In this document: one piece after another, positions 45,207 to 54,612 of the stretch
Layout of the letters: every line of letters begins with the position of its first letter
Position numbering within the stretch: the first letter of the stretch is position 1
NCBI RefSeq assembly: GCF_036826855.1
Contig: NZ_CP104578.1
Span: 6,483,501 to 6,547,500, forward strand
Source: Streptomyces sp. SJL17-4
Lineage (GTDB): Bacteria; Actinomycetota; Actinomycetes; Streptomycetales; Streptomycetaceae
Reading direction: 5' to 3'
Length of the DNA: 64,000 nt
Position numbers and translations under genes: made by a program
Notes under the pieces: model-generated
Database searches by the model: none
What the model was told of the DNA's origin: nothing
Seen by the model: only the letters and a program-made list of their open reading frames with translations

Positions 45207-45644
45207 ATGTCCGGCCAGTCCAGCCGCCGCACCGTACTGAAGGGCGCCGCTCTCGCCGGTGCCGCCGGGCTGGGAGTCGCCGCCTGCTCCACCGAGTCCA
45301 AGCTCGGCCATGCCGGGGTCCCGACCCCGACCGCCCCCGTCGCCCTCGGCGCCCCGGACGAGATCCCCGTCGGCGGCGCCAAGCTCTACCGCGAGCAGAA
45401 GGTCCTGGTGAGCTGCCCGGCCAAGGGCCAGTACAAGGCGTTCAGCGCCCAGTGCACGCACGCCGGCTGCGTCCTCGACAAGATCGAGAACAACGAGGGC
45501 AACTGCCCCTGCCACGGCAGCCGCTTCGACGTGACGACCGGCAAGGCGCTCAAGGGCCCGGCCACCGTGCCGCTCCCCGAGGTCCCGGTCCGCGTCGAGA
45601 ACGGCACGCTGATCGCGGGCCCCGAGACCGCGCCCAAGGCCTGA
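45207..45644 (+). CDS. Tat-exported Rieske [2Fe-2S] lipoprotein
   Basis: A 145-residue protein. The twin-arginine signal SRRTVLKG (Arg7, Arg8) and the lipobox GVAAC (Cys27) predict export folded through Tat and lipid anchoring. The Rieske cluster ligands are Cys83/His85 in CTHAGC and Cys100/His103 in CPCHGS. Cys88 and Cys102 form the usual disulfide. Its electron partner is unknown; it is too small to be the cytochrome bc1 Rieske subunit. It starts at ATG 45207 after GGAG and stands alone between uvrA and a convergent HTH gene. Confidence 0.92.
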   Translation: MSGQSSRRTVLKGAALAGAAGLGVAACSTESKLGHAGVPTPTAPVALGAPDEIPVGGAKLYREQKVLVSCPAKGQYKAFSAQCTHAGCVLDKIENNEGNCPCHGSRFDVTTGKALKGPATVPLPEVPVRVENGTLIAGPETAPKA

Positions 45645-45677
45645 GCCTCGGGCTCCCACCGGGCAGGCCCGCCCCCG

Positions 45678-46607
45678 TCAGGTCCAGTCCCAGTCGATCC
45701 CCAGGATCCCCGGGCGTACGCCCTGCTCCACGACGTGGACCGTGCGGTGCCGGCCGCTCACGGTCAGCTCCGCACGGCCACCGCGCGGCGCACCCGCCGA
45801 CGCCTGCGCGAACCGTCGGCACCGCACCGGCAGCGCCGCCTCGTCGAAGCGCACCTGAAGCACGTACTGCCCGCCCGCGAAGCTGAACCCGCGCACGTAC
45901 TCCCCGCTCGGTCCCGCCGTACCATCCTCGAAGCCGTACGAGAAGAGGTACGTGTCCCCGGCGCGCAGCCGCGTGTCGAAGAGCAGCTCCGCGACCAGCA
46001 CCCCCGTTCCCGCGTCCCACCGCACCCGCCCCGTCCGGCAGTTCTCCGCCGCCCGCACCGCGACCCGTGACGGGTCGCAGCCCGGGTCCCCGTGGTGGAT
46101 GGCCAGATAGCGGTCCACGCCGTCCCGGTGGGCCCGTACGACCTGCTGCGACTCGCGCCCCACCAGCTCCCGCCCGGCCCCGATCCGTACCCGCTCGTGG
46201 TGCCCCACCGTGTGCAGCCCGCCGTCCGTCGGTGACTCGAGGCCCGCGAGGAGCCCCTCGACCGAGCCGGACGCCTCCACGAGCGAGCGGTACGAACGGG
46301 CCGCCGGACGCTCCACCTCGGACCGCCCGGGCCCGTCCTCCGTGAGCAGCCGGAGCAGCGAGTTCCCCGGCAGCTGGAGCACCTCCTCCAGCGCGCGGAC
46401 CGCCTTCAGCGACTCCGGCCGCTGGGGGCGGCGGGCACCCTGCTGCCAGTAGCTCAGGCTCGTCACCCCGACCTTGATCCCCCGGTGCGCGAGATGGTGC
46501 TGGACCCGCTGGAGCGGCAGCCCGCGCACGGCCAGCGCGGTGCGCAGCGCCAGATGGAAGGGGCCGGTGTGCAGCAACTGCGCCAGATCGGCCTCGGTGT
46601 GGCTCAC
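45678..46607 (-). CDS. HTH-domain protein, probable regulator
   Basis: A 309-residue protein. The N-terminus (about 15-90) reads like an XRE-type helix-turn-helix: LALRTALAVRGLPLQRVQHHL, VGVTSLSYWQQGARRPQRPESLKAVRALEEVLQLPGNSLLRLL. The C-terminal 200 residues form a mostly beta domain (VRIGAGRELVGRESQQVVRAH, GRVRWDAGTGVLVAELLF) with no family I recognise; it may bind a ligand. GTG 46607 has GAGGAG six bases upstream. A GTGAACGTTCAC palindrome directly precedes it. It is divergent from a secreted protease operon that it may control. Confidence 0.75.
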   Translation of the reverse strand: MSHTEADLAQLLHTGPFHLALRTALAVRGLPLQRVQHHLAHRGIKVGVTSLSYWQQGARRPQRPESLKAVRALEEVLQLPGNSLLRLLTEDGPGRSEVERPAARSYRSLVEASGSVEGLLAGLESPTDGGLHTVGHHERVRIGAGRELVGRESQQVVRAHRDGVDRYLAIHHGDPGCDPSRVAVRAAENCRTGRVRWDAGTGVLVAELLFDTRLRAGDTYLFSYGFEDGTAGPSGEYVRGFSFAGGQYVLQVRFDEAALPVRCRRFAQASAGAPRGGRAELTVSGRHRTVHVVEQGVRPGILGIDWDWT

Positions 46608-46618
46608 GAGACTCCTCA

Positions 46619-46774
46619 GTGAACGTTCACGGTGGGGGAGCGGACCGCGGCGCCGCGTGGGGTGGGCGGGCAGGTGGGCCGAGGGCGTCCGTTCACACCC
46701 GGGTCACACCGTTCACAGTCCGATGTCACCCCGCATTGAAGCGTGTTGACCGGATCCGGACAACGGCAGATGCT
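46619..46774. promoter_or_regulatory. GTTCAC repeats and promoter of the papain-like protease operon
   Basis: A perfect 12-bp palindrome GTGAACGTTCAC (46619-46630) abuts the HTH gene leader. Further GTTCAC or GGTCAC words lie at 46691, 46702 and 46711. The protease promoter appears to be TTGACC (46746-46751), 17 bases, GATGCT (46769-46774). Its -35 is buried in a second near-palindrome, GTTGACCGGATCCGGACAAC (46745-46764). The layout suggests binding by the HTH protein. Confidence 0.65.
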
Positions 46775-46841
46775 CCTGACCAGCGTCCGGACGCGCTCCT
46801 CCACTCCCCACATCCCCACCCCCCTCCACGGGAGGAACGCG

Positions 46842-47429
46842 ATGCGCAGCAGGAAACTCTCCCTCGCGGCACTCGCCGCAGCCGCCCTCTTCCTCGTCCC
46901 CACCACCTCGGCGTCCGCCGCGCCCGCCGGTGAGGACGTCGCCGCCCTCGGCTCCAAGCGGCTGAACATCACCATGCAGGCCCAGCAGAAGACCAACTGG
47001 TGCTGGGCGGCCGGCGGCAACACCATCGCCACCTGGTTCGGCCGGAACTACAGCCAGAACCAGTTCTGCAACGCCGCCTTCAACCGCCAGCAGGGCTACG
47101 ACTGCCCCAACAACCAGGCGACCCTCGGCAACGTCCAGACGGGACTCAGCTGGGCGGGCGTCAACCCCGGCTCGTACGTGACCGGCTGGCTGCGCTACCC
47201 GACCGTGCAGACCGAGATCAACGCGAACCGGCCGATCGAGACCCGCATCCAGTGGTCGAGCGGCGGCGGCCACATGCACGTGCTCTACGGCTACGACGAC
47301 GCCAACAGCTGGGTCTACTGGGGCGATCCCTGGCCCTCCAGCGACCGCTACAACTGGGCCTCGCACGCCTGGTACGTCGACAACAACTCCTTCTCCTGGA
47401 CCCACTCGCTCTACCGGATCGGGGCGTGA
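46842..47429 (+). CDS. Secreted papain-like cysteine protease
   Basis: A 195-residue exported protein. The signal peptide ends near SASAAPAG (residue 30). The mature part fits the papain-like C39/C70 type: QQKTNWCWAAGGNTIA has the oxyanion Gln and catalytic Cys54, GGGHMHVLYGYDD the catalytic His (144 or 146), and YWGDPWP the Asp or Asn position. It should cut peptides outside the cell; the target is unknown. ATG 46842 follows GGAGGAA. Its stop overlaps the GTG of the next gene, so the two are coupled. Confidence 0.88.
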   Translation: MRSRKLSLAALAAAALFLVPTTSASAAPAGEDVAALGSKRLNITMQAQQKTNWCWAAGGNTIATWFGRNYSQNQFCNAAFNRQQGYDCPNNQATLGNVQTGLSWAGVNPGSYVTGWLRYPTVQTEINANRPIETRIQWSSGGGHMHVLYGYDDANSWVYWGDPWPSSDRYNWASHAWYVDNNSFSWTHSLYRIGA

Positions 47430-48229
47430 CGACGATGAACGCACGTGTCACAGGTGCCGGGCTCCTCACCGCCGCGGCCCTCGTCCTGCTCGGCGCGCTT
47501 CCGGCGGACGCGGCCGAGGCCCTTCCGTCCGCGCCCACCCCTGAACAGGCCGCCGCCGCGCCGGGGACCCTGGACACCCTGTCCCGGTTCTTCGCCCGGG
47601 ACGGCGCCGTCGCCCGCTCGGCGGCCGCGCCGCGGGTCGAGGGCCGGTCCGTACCGGTACGGATCCTCTCCCCGGACTTCGTCGCCGGGAAGCCGGGGGC
47701 GCCCGTCGCCCGGGTCGAGTTCCGGGCCAGCAGAGCCGTGTCCTCGGACGGCCAGAAGGCCTCGCTGTGGACCGTGAAGCAGTCGGGCGGCTGGCAGGTC
47801 GTCAACATCGCCACCGGTGACGACGAGATCCGGTACGCGGAGCTGGGCGGCGAGGGCCTGGTGTTCCGCGAGCCGCAGATCGACGCGTGGTACGTCCAGA
47901 AGGGGGCGAAGGTGCTGCCACTGGACGAGGACGCGGTGCGGGCGGTGGGCCGGAACGGGACGAGCCTCGCGGCGTACCGGGAGCGGGTGGTCCGGGCGTA
48001 CGGGGACAAGCTCCCTGGCTCGGCCTACGCGAGGAAGGGCACGGCGGGTGGGTACGGCGCGCAGGCGGCTCCGACCGCGGCTCCGGCTGCGGCTCCGGCT
48101 GTGGGGCCTTCGGCCGGGGAGCCGGCCGTCACTGTTGCGTCGGGCGCGGCGGGTGCGGGGGCGGTGCTGGCCCTGGCCCTGATATCCACGTCGGCGATAC
48201 GCCGCCGACGCGCCTCCAGGGAGACCTGA
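47426..48229 (+). CDS. Secreted, membrane-anchored partner protein of the papain-like protease
   Basis: A 267-residue protein with a signal peptide (cleavage near ADAAEA), an extracytoplasmic domain with QKASLWTVKQSGGWQVVNIATGDDEIRYAELG, an Ala/Pro linker, a C-terminal membrane span (about 240-258) and a basic end. No known family. GTG 47426 overlaps the protease stop (GTGA); ATG 47435 is an alternative. Tight coupling suggests it holds, inhibits or directs the protease at the membrane; this is inference. Confidence 0.7.
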   Translation: MTTMNARVTGAGLLTAAALVLLGALPADAAEALPSAPTPEQAAAAPGTLDTLSRFFARDGAVARSAAAPRVEGRSVPVRILSPDFVAGKPGAPVARVEFRASRAVSSDGQKASLWTVKQSGGWQVVNIATGDDEIRYAELGGEGLVFREPQIDAWYVQKGAKVLPLDEDAVRAVGRNGTSLAAYRERVVRAYGDKLPGSAYARKGTAGGYGAQAAPTAAPAAAPAVGPSAGEPAVTVASGAAGAGAVLALALISTSAIRRRRASRET

Positions 48230-48640
48230 GCCCGCGTTGTGGGCATTCGTTCCTGCCCCCAGACTTCGTCCGGGGGGACCCCCAGGGCGGTGCCCACCCT
48301 CACACCCCGCCCCCCCCGTTGTGGGCATTCGTTCCGCAGGGGCGGCGCCCACCCTCGCTCCTGCCCACCCGTTGTGGGCAACTGTTCCGCAGGGCGGAAC
48401 GGGTGGGCACAACGGGCGGTGCCCCTTGCCGGGCCTAGGCTCCCTGCGCCCTGACCCGCACCCTGTGCACGGCGCACTGGTGGTGCGGGTCCAGGCACAA
48501 GGGGCGGAGGCGCCGCCAGAGGGCGCCGTCCGTGTGCCACCCGTCCCGCCCTGGGGGTCCCCCCGGACGAAGTCTGGGGGAGGGACGATTGCCCACACGG
48601 CGGGTGGGCGAAGGGCAGCGCCCAGCGGTGCGCGGGGGCG
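48230..48640. repeat. Inverted-repeat element with internal GTTGTGGGCA repeats
   Basis: A 411-base gap between convergent genes. A perfect 35-base inverted repeat (48256-48290 and 48546-48580) lies inside less perfect outer arms (from about 48233 and to about 48605). Between them, GTTGTGGGCA words occur at 48236, 48319 and 48371. The third starts a long hairpin, CCCGTTGTG (48368-48376) with CACAACGGG (48408-48416) and GTTCCGC/GCGGAAC inside. No ORF here is convincing. It looks like a non-autonomous mobile element or dispersed intergenic repeat. The whole could also act as a bidirectional terminator. Confidence 0.8.
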
Positions 48641-49405
48641 TCAGCGGGCCAGGTAGCCGCCGTCCACCGGGAGGATCGCGCCTGTGATGAAGGACGCCTC
48701 CTCCGACGCCAGGAACACGATCGCCGACGCCACCTCCTCCGGCGTCCCGAAGCGGCCCATCGGGTGGCCGCGGACGACCTCCGCCAGGTACTCCGGCCCG
48801 CCCGGTTCCTCCCGCGCCGCCGCCACCCGTTCCGTCTCGATCGTGCCGGGGGCCACCGCGTTCACCCGGATCCCCTGCTCCGCCCACTCCACCGCCAGGT
48901 GCTTGGTCAGACCGGTGGCCACGAACTTCGCCGGGCCGTAGACCGCCTGCCGGGCCTGGCCGGCCACGCCCGAGATCGACGATGTGCAGACGATGGCCCC
49001 GCCACCCGAGACGAGCATCGCCTCGATCGCGTACTTGCAGGTCAGGAACATTCCCCGGCCGTCCACCGCCATCACCCGGTCGAAGTCCGCGCCCTCCGCC
49101 TCCGTGACGGAGAGGAGGGGGATCACGCCCGCGTTCGCCACCAGGACGTCCAGCCCTCCGAATCGGTCCACCGCCGTGGTGATCATGCGCCGGGCGTCCT
49201 CCTCCCGGGACACGTCACCGATCACCGGGACCACCCCCTCCAGCGTCGCCAGCCGGTCCCCGTCGAGGTCGGTCGCGACCACGCGCGCGCCCTCCCGGAG
49301 GAACCGTTCCGCCGTCGCCCGGCCGATTCCGCTCGCCGCACCCGTGATCACGCACACCCGGTCCGCCAGCCGCCCCGCGGCCCGTCCCGTCACCTGATTC
49401 GCCAT
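48641..49405 (-). CDS. SDR-family oxidoreductase
   Basis: A 254-residue short-chain dehydrogenase. The cofactor motif is TGAASGIG, followed by ATDLDGDRL (Asp after beta 2, so NAD preference), NAGV, the catalytic Ser in TSSISG, Tyr/Lys in YGPAK and the PGTIET segment. It ends GGYLAR, typical of the FabG/2,5-diketo-reductase-like group. The substrate is unknown. ATG 49405 gives [11 protein letters not shown] and the frame is open further upstream. It is divergent from uvrC. Confidence 0.87.
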   Translation of the reverse strand: MANQVTGRAAGRLADRVCVITGAASGIGRATAERFLREGARVVATDLDGDRLATLEGVVPVIGDVSREEDARRMITTAVDRFGGLDVLVANAGVIPLLSVTEAEGADFDRVMAVDGRGMFLTCKYAIEAMLVSGGGAIVCTSSISGVAGQARQAVYGPAKFVATGLTKHLAVEWAEQGIRVNAVAPGTIETERVAAAREEPGGPEYLAEVVRGHPMGRFGTPEEVASAIVFLASEEASFITGAILPVDGGYLAR

Positions 49406-49463
49406 GCTTCGCCAACGAGCGCGCGAGGCCGGAGTGTCGGTGCCCGCCAGTAGGGTGGGGAGC

Positions 49464-51440
49464 ATGGCAGACCCCTCCAGCTACCGCCCCAAGCCGGGTC
49501 AGATCCCCGACTCCCCGGGGGTCTACAAGTTCCGCGACGAGCACCGCCGGGTGATCTACGTAGGGAAGGCGAAGTCCCTCCGCCAGCGGCTGGCCAACTA
49601 CTTCCAGCCGCTCACGAGCCTGCACCCGCGGACGGCCACCATGGTGACCACCGCGGCGTCCGTGGAGTGGACCGTCGTGTCGACCGAGGTCGAGGCGCTC
49701 CAGCTGGAGTACTCCTGGATCAAGGAGTACGACCCCCGGTTCAACGTCAAGTACCGGGACGACAAGAGCTACCCGTACCTCGCCGTGACGATGAACGAGG
49801 AGTTCCCGCGCGTCCAGGTCCTGCGCGGCCACAAGAAGAAGGGCGTGCGCTACTTCGGGCCGTACGCGCACGCGTGGGCCATCCGCGAGACCGTCGACCT
49901 GATGCTGCGGGTCTTCCCGGTGCGGACCTGCTCCGCGGGGGTGTTCCGGAATGCCGCCTCCGCCGGACGGCCCTGTCTGCTCGGGTACATCGGCAAGTGC
50001 TCGGCGCCCTGTGTCGGCCGGGTCACCCCGGAGGAGCACCGCGAACTGGCGGAAGAGTTCAGCGACTTCATGGCCGGCCGCACCGGTACGTACATCCGAC
50101 GGCTGGAGAAGCAGATGATGCTCGCGGCCGAGGACATGGAGTACGAGAAGGCGGCGCGGCTCCGCGACGACATAGAGGCGCTGCGCCGGGCCATGGAGAA
50201 GAGCGCGGTCGTGCTCGCCGACGCCACCGACGCCGACCTGATCGCGCTCGCCGAGGACGAGCTGGAGGCCGCCGTGCAGATCTTCCACGTGCGCGGCGGA
50301 CGCGTCCGCGGCCAGCGCGGCTGGGTCACCGACAAGGTCGAGGCCGTCGACACGGCCGGGCTCGTCGAGCACGCGATCCAGCAGCTGTACGGCGAGGAGA
50401 GCGGGGAGACGGTGCCCAAGGAGGTCCTGGTCCCGGCGCTGCCGGAGGACACGGAGGCCGTCACCGCCTGGCTCTCCGGCCGCCGCGGAGCCAACGTCTC
50501 GCTGCGGATCCCGCAGCGCGGCGACAAGAAGGACCTGATGGAGACCGTCGCGCGCAACGCCCAGCAGGCGCTCGTCCTGCACAAGACGAAGCGCGCCAGC
50601 GATCTGACCACCCGCTCCCGGGCCCTCGAGGAGATCGCCGAGGCCCTGGACCTGGACTCGGCCCCGCTGCGGATCGAGTGCTTCGACATCTCCCACCTCC
50701 AGGGCGAGGACGTGGTGGCCTCGATGGTGGTGTTCGAGGACGGACTGCCCCGCAAGAGCGAGTACCGCCGCTTCCAGATCAAGAGCTTCGAGGGCCAGGA
50801 CGACGTCCGGTCCATGCACGAGGTGATCGGGCGGCGCTTCCGGCGCTACCTCGCCGAGAAGGAGAAGACGGGGGAGTGGGACCCCGAGGGCGTCGTCGAG
50901 GACCCGGACGAGAGCGGGCGGCCCAAGCGCTTCGCGTACCCGCCGCAGCTCGTCGTGGTCGACGGCGGGCAGCCGCAGGTCGCCGCGGCCCGGCGCGCCC
51001 TCGACGAGCTCGGGATCACCGACATCGCGGTGTGCGGGCTCGCCAAGCGGCTGGAGGAGGTGTGGCTGCCCGGCGACGACGACCCGGTGGTGCTGCCCCG
51101 CTCCAGCGAGGGCCTGTACCTCCTCCAGCGGGTACGTGACACGGCTCACGACTTCGCCATCCGCTACCAGCGGTCCAAGCGCGCGAAACGCATCCGGACC
51201 AGCCCTCTCGACGCGGTGCCCGGCCTCGGTGACACCCGGAAACAGGCGTTGATCAAGCATTTCGGCTCGGTGAAGCGGCTCCGACAGGCGACAATCGAGC
51301 AGATCTGCGAGGTCCCCGGCATGGGCCGGAAGACCGCGGAGGCGGTCGTCGTGGCCCTCGCACAGGCGGCCCCGGCCGCACCCGCCGTGAACACGGCGAC
51401 AGGAGAGATCATGGAAGACGACGGGGGCGGCACGGCATGA
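49464..51440 (+). CDS. uvrC: Excinuclease ABC subunit UvrC
   Basis: A 658-residue dual-incision nuclease of nucleotide excision repair. The N-terminal GIY-YIG domain has [21 protein letters not shown] cysteine cluster ([19 protein letters not shown]) and a UVR motif ([16 protein letters not shown]) follow. The RNase H-like domain has [21 protein letters not shown] and [10 protein letters not shown]. Tandem helix-hairpin-helix motifs ([33 protein letters not shown]) end it. TAGGGT lies eight bases before ATG 49464, suggesting a leaderless mRNA. The stop overlaps rapZ (ATGA). Confidence 0.97.
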   Translation: MADPSSYRPKPGQIPDSPGVYKFRDEHRRVIYVGKAKSLRQRLANYFQPLTSLHPRTATMVTTAASVEWTVVSTEVEALQLEYSWIKEYDPRFNVKYRDDKSYPYLAVTMNEEFPRVQVLRGHKKKGVRYFGPYAHAWAIRETVDLMLRVFPVRTCSAGVFRNAASAGRPCLLGYIGKCSAPCVGRVTPEEHRELAEEFSDFMAGRTGTYIRRLEKQMMLAAEDMEYEKAARLRDDIEALRRAMEKSAVVLADATDADLIALAEDELEAAVQIFHVRGGRVRGQRGWVTDKVEAVDTAGLVEHAIQQLYGEESGETVPKEVLVPALPEDTEAVTAWLSGRRGANVSLRIPQRGDKKDLMETVARNAQQALVLHKTKRASDLTTRSRALEEIAEALDLDSAPLRIECFDISHLQGEDVVASMVVFEDGLPRKSEYRRFQIKSFEGQDDVRSMHEVIGRRFRRYLAEKEKTGEWDPEGVVEDPDESGRPKRFAYPPQLVVVDGGQPQVAAARRALDELGITDIAVCGLAKRLEEVWLPGDDDPVVLPRSSEGLYLLQRVRDTAHDFAIRYQRSKRAKRIRTSPLDAVPGLGDTRKQALIKHFGSVKRLRQATIEQICEVPGMGRKTAEAVVVALAQAAPAAPAVNTATGEIMEDDGGGTA

Positions 51441-52447
51441 CCGCGCACGAGCAGGACCGGAACGAACCGCAGGACCGGAACGAAGAGCACGACCAGCACG
51501 CGCACGAAGAGCACGACCGAGAAGACGGAGCAGGACACGTGAGTACGGGCACGAAGGAGACCCCCGGCGACAACGGCGCCGAGGCGGCCATTCCCGAGCT
51601 GGTGATCATCTCCGGCATGTCCGGAGCCGGCCGGTCCACCGCGGCGAAGTGTCTGGAGGACCTCGGCTGGTTCGTCGTCGACAACCTGCCGCCCGCGCTG
51701 ATCCCCACCATGGTGGAGCTCGGCGCCCGCTCCCAGGGCAACGTCGCCCGGATCGCCGTCGTCGTGGACGTCCGCGGCCGGCAGTTCTTCGACAACCTCA
51801 GGGAGTCCCTCGCCGACCTGGACGCCAAGCAGGTCACCCGCCGGATCGTCTTCCTGGAGTCGTCCGACGACGCCCTGGTCCGGCGCTTCGAGTCGGTCCG
51901 CAGGCCGCACCCGCTCCAGGGCGACGGCCGGATCACCGACGGCATCGCCGCCGAGCGCGACCTGCTGCGCGAGCTGCGCGGCGACGCCGACCTGGTGATC
52001 GACACCTCCAGCCTCAACGTCCACGAGCTGCGCGCCAAGATGGACGCCCAGTTCGCCGGCGACGAGGAGCCCGAGCTGCGGGCCACCGTCATGTCCTTCG
52101 GGTTCAAGTACGGCCTGCCGGTCGACGCCGACCTCGTCGTCGACATGCGCTTCCTGCCGAACCCGCACTGGGTCCCCGAGCTGCGCCCCTTCACCGGCCT
52201 CAACGAGGAGGTGTCGAACTACGTCTACAACCAGCCCGGCGCCAAGGAGTTCCTCGACCGCTACACCGAGCTCCTCCAGCTGATCGCCGCGGGCTACCGC
52301 CGCGAGGGCAAGCGGTACGTGACCATCGCCGTGGGCTGCACCGGCGGCAAGCACCGCTCCGTGGCCACCGCCGAGCGGCTCGCCGCCCGTATCGCCGCCG
52401 AAGGGGTCGAGACCGTCGTCGTGCACCGGGACATGGGGCGCGAGTGA
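51437..52447 (+). CDS. rapZ: RNase adapter / nucleotide-binding protein RapZ (YvcJ)
   Basis: A 336-residue P-loop protein that in other bacteria binds small RNAs or UDP-GlcNAc-linked signals controlling amino-sugar synthesis. The P-loop is GMSGAGRST at about 60-68, with Arg in place of the usual Lys. [23 protein letters not shown] and [10 protein letters not shown] are all conserved. The N-terminal 34 residues are a His/Glu/Asp/Gln-rich tract encoded by AGGACCGGAACGAA repeats. A GTG at 51539 with GGAG eight bases upstream is an alternative start without it. It overlaps uvrC by four bases and yvcK by four. Confidence 0.93.
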   Translation: MTAHEQDRNEPQDRNEEHDQHAHEEHDREDGAGHVSTGTKETPGDNGAEAAIPELVIISGMSGAGRSTAAKCLEDLGWFVVDNLPPALIPTMVELGARSQGNVARIAVVVDVRGRQFFDNLRESLADLDAKQVTRRIVFLESSDDALVRRFESVRRPHPLQGDGRITDGIAAERDLLRELRGDADLVIDTSSLNVHELRAKMDAQFAGDEEPELRATVMSFGFKYGLPVDADLVVDMRFLPNPHWVPELRPFTGLNEEVSNYVYNQPGAKEFLDRYTELLQLIAAGYRREGKRYVTIAVGCTGGKHRSVATAERLAARIAAEGVETVVVHRDMGRE

Positions 52448-53469
52448 AGCCTTACCGTCGACGTGCCTCCACCCTCTCGGTGCGGCGTACGCTCCGCAGG
52501 CGCGGCGCCCAGCCGAAGGTGGTCGCGCTGGGCGGCGGCATGGGCCTCTCGGCCTCCCTCGCCGCCCTCCGCCGGATCACCGGCGACCTCACCGCCGTCG
52601 TCACCGTCGCCGACGACGGGGGTTCCAGCGGCCGGCTCCGGGAGGAGCTGGGCGTGCTGCCCCCGGGCGACCTCCGCAAGGCGCTCGCCGCGCTCTGCGG
52701 CGACGACGACTGGGGCCAGACCTGGGCCCGGGTCATCCAGCACCGCTTCCAGTCCAAGGGCGAGATCAACGGCCACGCCGTCGGCAATCTGCTGATCGTC
52801 GCCCTCTGGGAGCAGCTCGGAGACCCCGTGCAGGCCCTCGACCTGGTGGGCCGGCTGCTCGGCGCCCAGGGCCGGGTGCTGCCCATGTCCGCCGTACCCC
52901 TGGAGCTCCAGGCCCTGGTCAGGGGCCATGACCCGGAGCGTCCCGACGACGTGGACACCGTGTGCGGCCAGGCCACGGTGGCGCTCACCCCGGGCGAGGT
53001 GCAGTCCGTGCACCTCGTGCCGAACGACCCGCCGGCGGTGCCCGAGGCGGTCGAGGCGGTCCTGGACGCGGACTGGGTGGTCCTCGGTCCCGGCTCCTGG
53101 TTCTCCTCGGTGATCCCGCACCTCCTCGTGCCCGAACTGCTCGACGCGCTGGCCGAGACGAAGGCCCGGAAGGTGCTCTCGCTGAACCTCGCGCCGCAGC
53201 CCGGAGAAACCGAGGGCTTCTCCCCGCAGCGTCATTTGGAGGTTTTGGGACGACACGCCCCTAAACTCGCCCTGGACGTGGTGCTGGCCGACGAGGCCGC
53301 CGTGCCCGACCGCGAGTCCCTCGCCGATGCCGCCAAGCGGCTCGGTGCCGCGGTCGAGCTGGCGCCGGTGGCCGGGCCCGACGGCTCCGCGAAGCATGAC
53401 CCGGAGCTGTTGGCCGCCGCGTACGACCGTATTTTTCGGATGCATGGAAGGATCGGCCCATGGCGATGA
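52444..53469 (+). CDS. yvcK: Gluconeogenesis factor / UDP-GlcNAc-binding protein YvcK
   Basis: A 341-residue CofD-like Rossmann-fold protein. The nucleotide motif is [61 protein letters not shown] and [16 protein letters not shown] are conserved. It links carbon metabolism to cell-wall growth in Bacillus and actinobacteria. GTG 52444 overlaps the rapZ stop. Codons around 53231-53267 (CAT TTG GAG GTT TTG) are much richer in A/T than the gene average and hold a possible internal promoter for whiA. Confidence 0.93.
53236..53267 (+). promoter_or_regulatory. Candidate developmental promoter for whiA inside yvcK
   Basis: An A/T-rich patch inside the coding region contains TTGGAG, GACAC (53252-53256) and TAAACT (53262-53267). 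GACAC is the published WhiA recognition motif. I recall that Streptomyces whiA is also transcribed from a WhiA-dependent promoter in the upstream gene. Spacing between the hexamers is not ideal for the main sigma factor. Confidence 0.5.
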
Positions 53470-54449
53470 CGGCAGCGGTGAAGGACGAGATCTCCCGGCT
53501 TCCCGTCACCCGGACCTGCTGCAGGAAGGCAGAGGTCTCGTCGATCCTGCGGTTCGCGGGCGGGCTGCACCTGGTGAGCGGCCGCATCGTGATCGAGGCG
53601 GAGCTCGACACCGCGATGGCGGCACGCCGGCTCAAGCGGGACATCCTGGAGATCTTCGGGCACAGCTCGGAACTGATCGTGATGGCCCCGGGCGGGCTGC
53701 GGCGCGGCTCGCGTTTCGTGGTGCGGGTGGTGGCCGGAGGCGACCAGCTGGCCCGGCAGACGGGTCTCGTGGACGGCCGGGGCCGCCCCATCCGGGGCCT
53801 CCCCCCGCAGGTGGTCTCCGGGGCGACCTGCGACGCGGAGGCGGCCTGGCGGGGCGCGTTCCTGGCGCACGGTTCGCTGACCGAGCCCGGCCGGTCCTCC
53901 TCCCTGGAGGTGACCTGCCCGGGTCCGGAGGCGGCACTCGCCCTGGTCGGCGCGGCGCGCCGGCTCTCCATCGCGGCGAAGGCCCGTGAGGTACGGGGGG
54001 TGGACCGGGTCGTCGTCCGTGACGGCGACGCGATCGGCGCCCTGCTGACCCGGCTCGGCGCGCACGAGTCGGTGCTCGCCTGGGAGGAGCGGCGGATGCG
54101 GCGCGAGGTCCGCGCCACCGCCAACCGCCTGGCCAACTTCGACGACGCCAACCTGCGCCGCTCGGCCAGGGCCGCGGTCGCCGCCGGGGCCCGGGTGCAG
54201 CGCGCCCTGGAGATCCTCGGCGAGGAGGTGCCCGAGCACCTCGCGGCGGCCGGCCGGCTCCGCATGGAGCACAAGCAGGCCTCCCTGGAGGAGCTGGGCG
54301 CGCTCGCCGACCCGCCGCTGACGAAGGACGCGGTGGCGGGCCGGATCCGCCGGCTGCTCGCGATGGCCGACAAGCGGGCGCAGGACCTGGGCATTCCCGG
54401 GACCGAGTCCAACCTGACCGAGGAGCTGGACGACAGCCTGGTCGGCTGA
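53460..54449 (+). CDS. whiA: Sporulation regulator WhiA
   Basis: A 329-residue DNA-binding regulator needed for sporulation septation in Streptomyces. The N-terminal LAGLIDADG-like fold covers roughly 10-220 ([29 protein letters not shown]). The C-terminal helix-turn-helix lies at about 235-325 ([48 protein letters not shown]). It overlaps yvcK by ten bases. ATG 53460 ([10 protein letters not shown]) matches the known N-terminus. It may also be driven by the intragenic promoter above, and ends at a canonical terminator. Confidence 0.97.
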
Positions 54450-54484
54450 CCGGAACCGTCACCGCACGGAACTTCGAACTCCGG

Positions 54485-54520
54485 GCTGCCGGTGTCTTTC
54501 TGAGGCGCCGGCAGCTTTTT
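54485..54520 (+). terminator. Intrinsic terminator of the uvrC-rapZ-yvcK-whiA operon
   Basis: GCTGCCGG (54485-54492) pairs with CCGGCAGC (54508-54515), followed immediately by TTTTT. Confidence 0.88.
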
Positions 54521-54540
54521 CGTACACCCGCGAGGCACCC

Positions 54541-54569
54541 TTGACAGGTCCATGGGTGCCCATGAGCCT
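54541..54569 (+). promoter_or_regulatory. Promoter with internal palindrome for the M14 carboxypeptidase
   Basis: A perfect TTGACA (54541-54546) is followed 17 bases later by GAGCCT, a weak -10. The spacer holds CATGGG-TG-CCCATG (54551-54564), placed where a repressor would block polymerase. Confidence 0.55.
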
Positions 54570-54612
54570 GGCGTCTGTTCACCTTCGTGACAGACAACAG
54601 CAAGGGGGGCTC

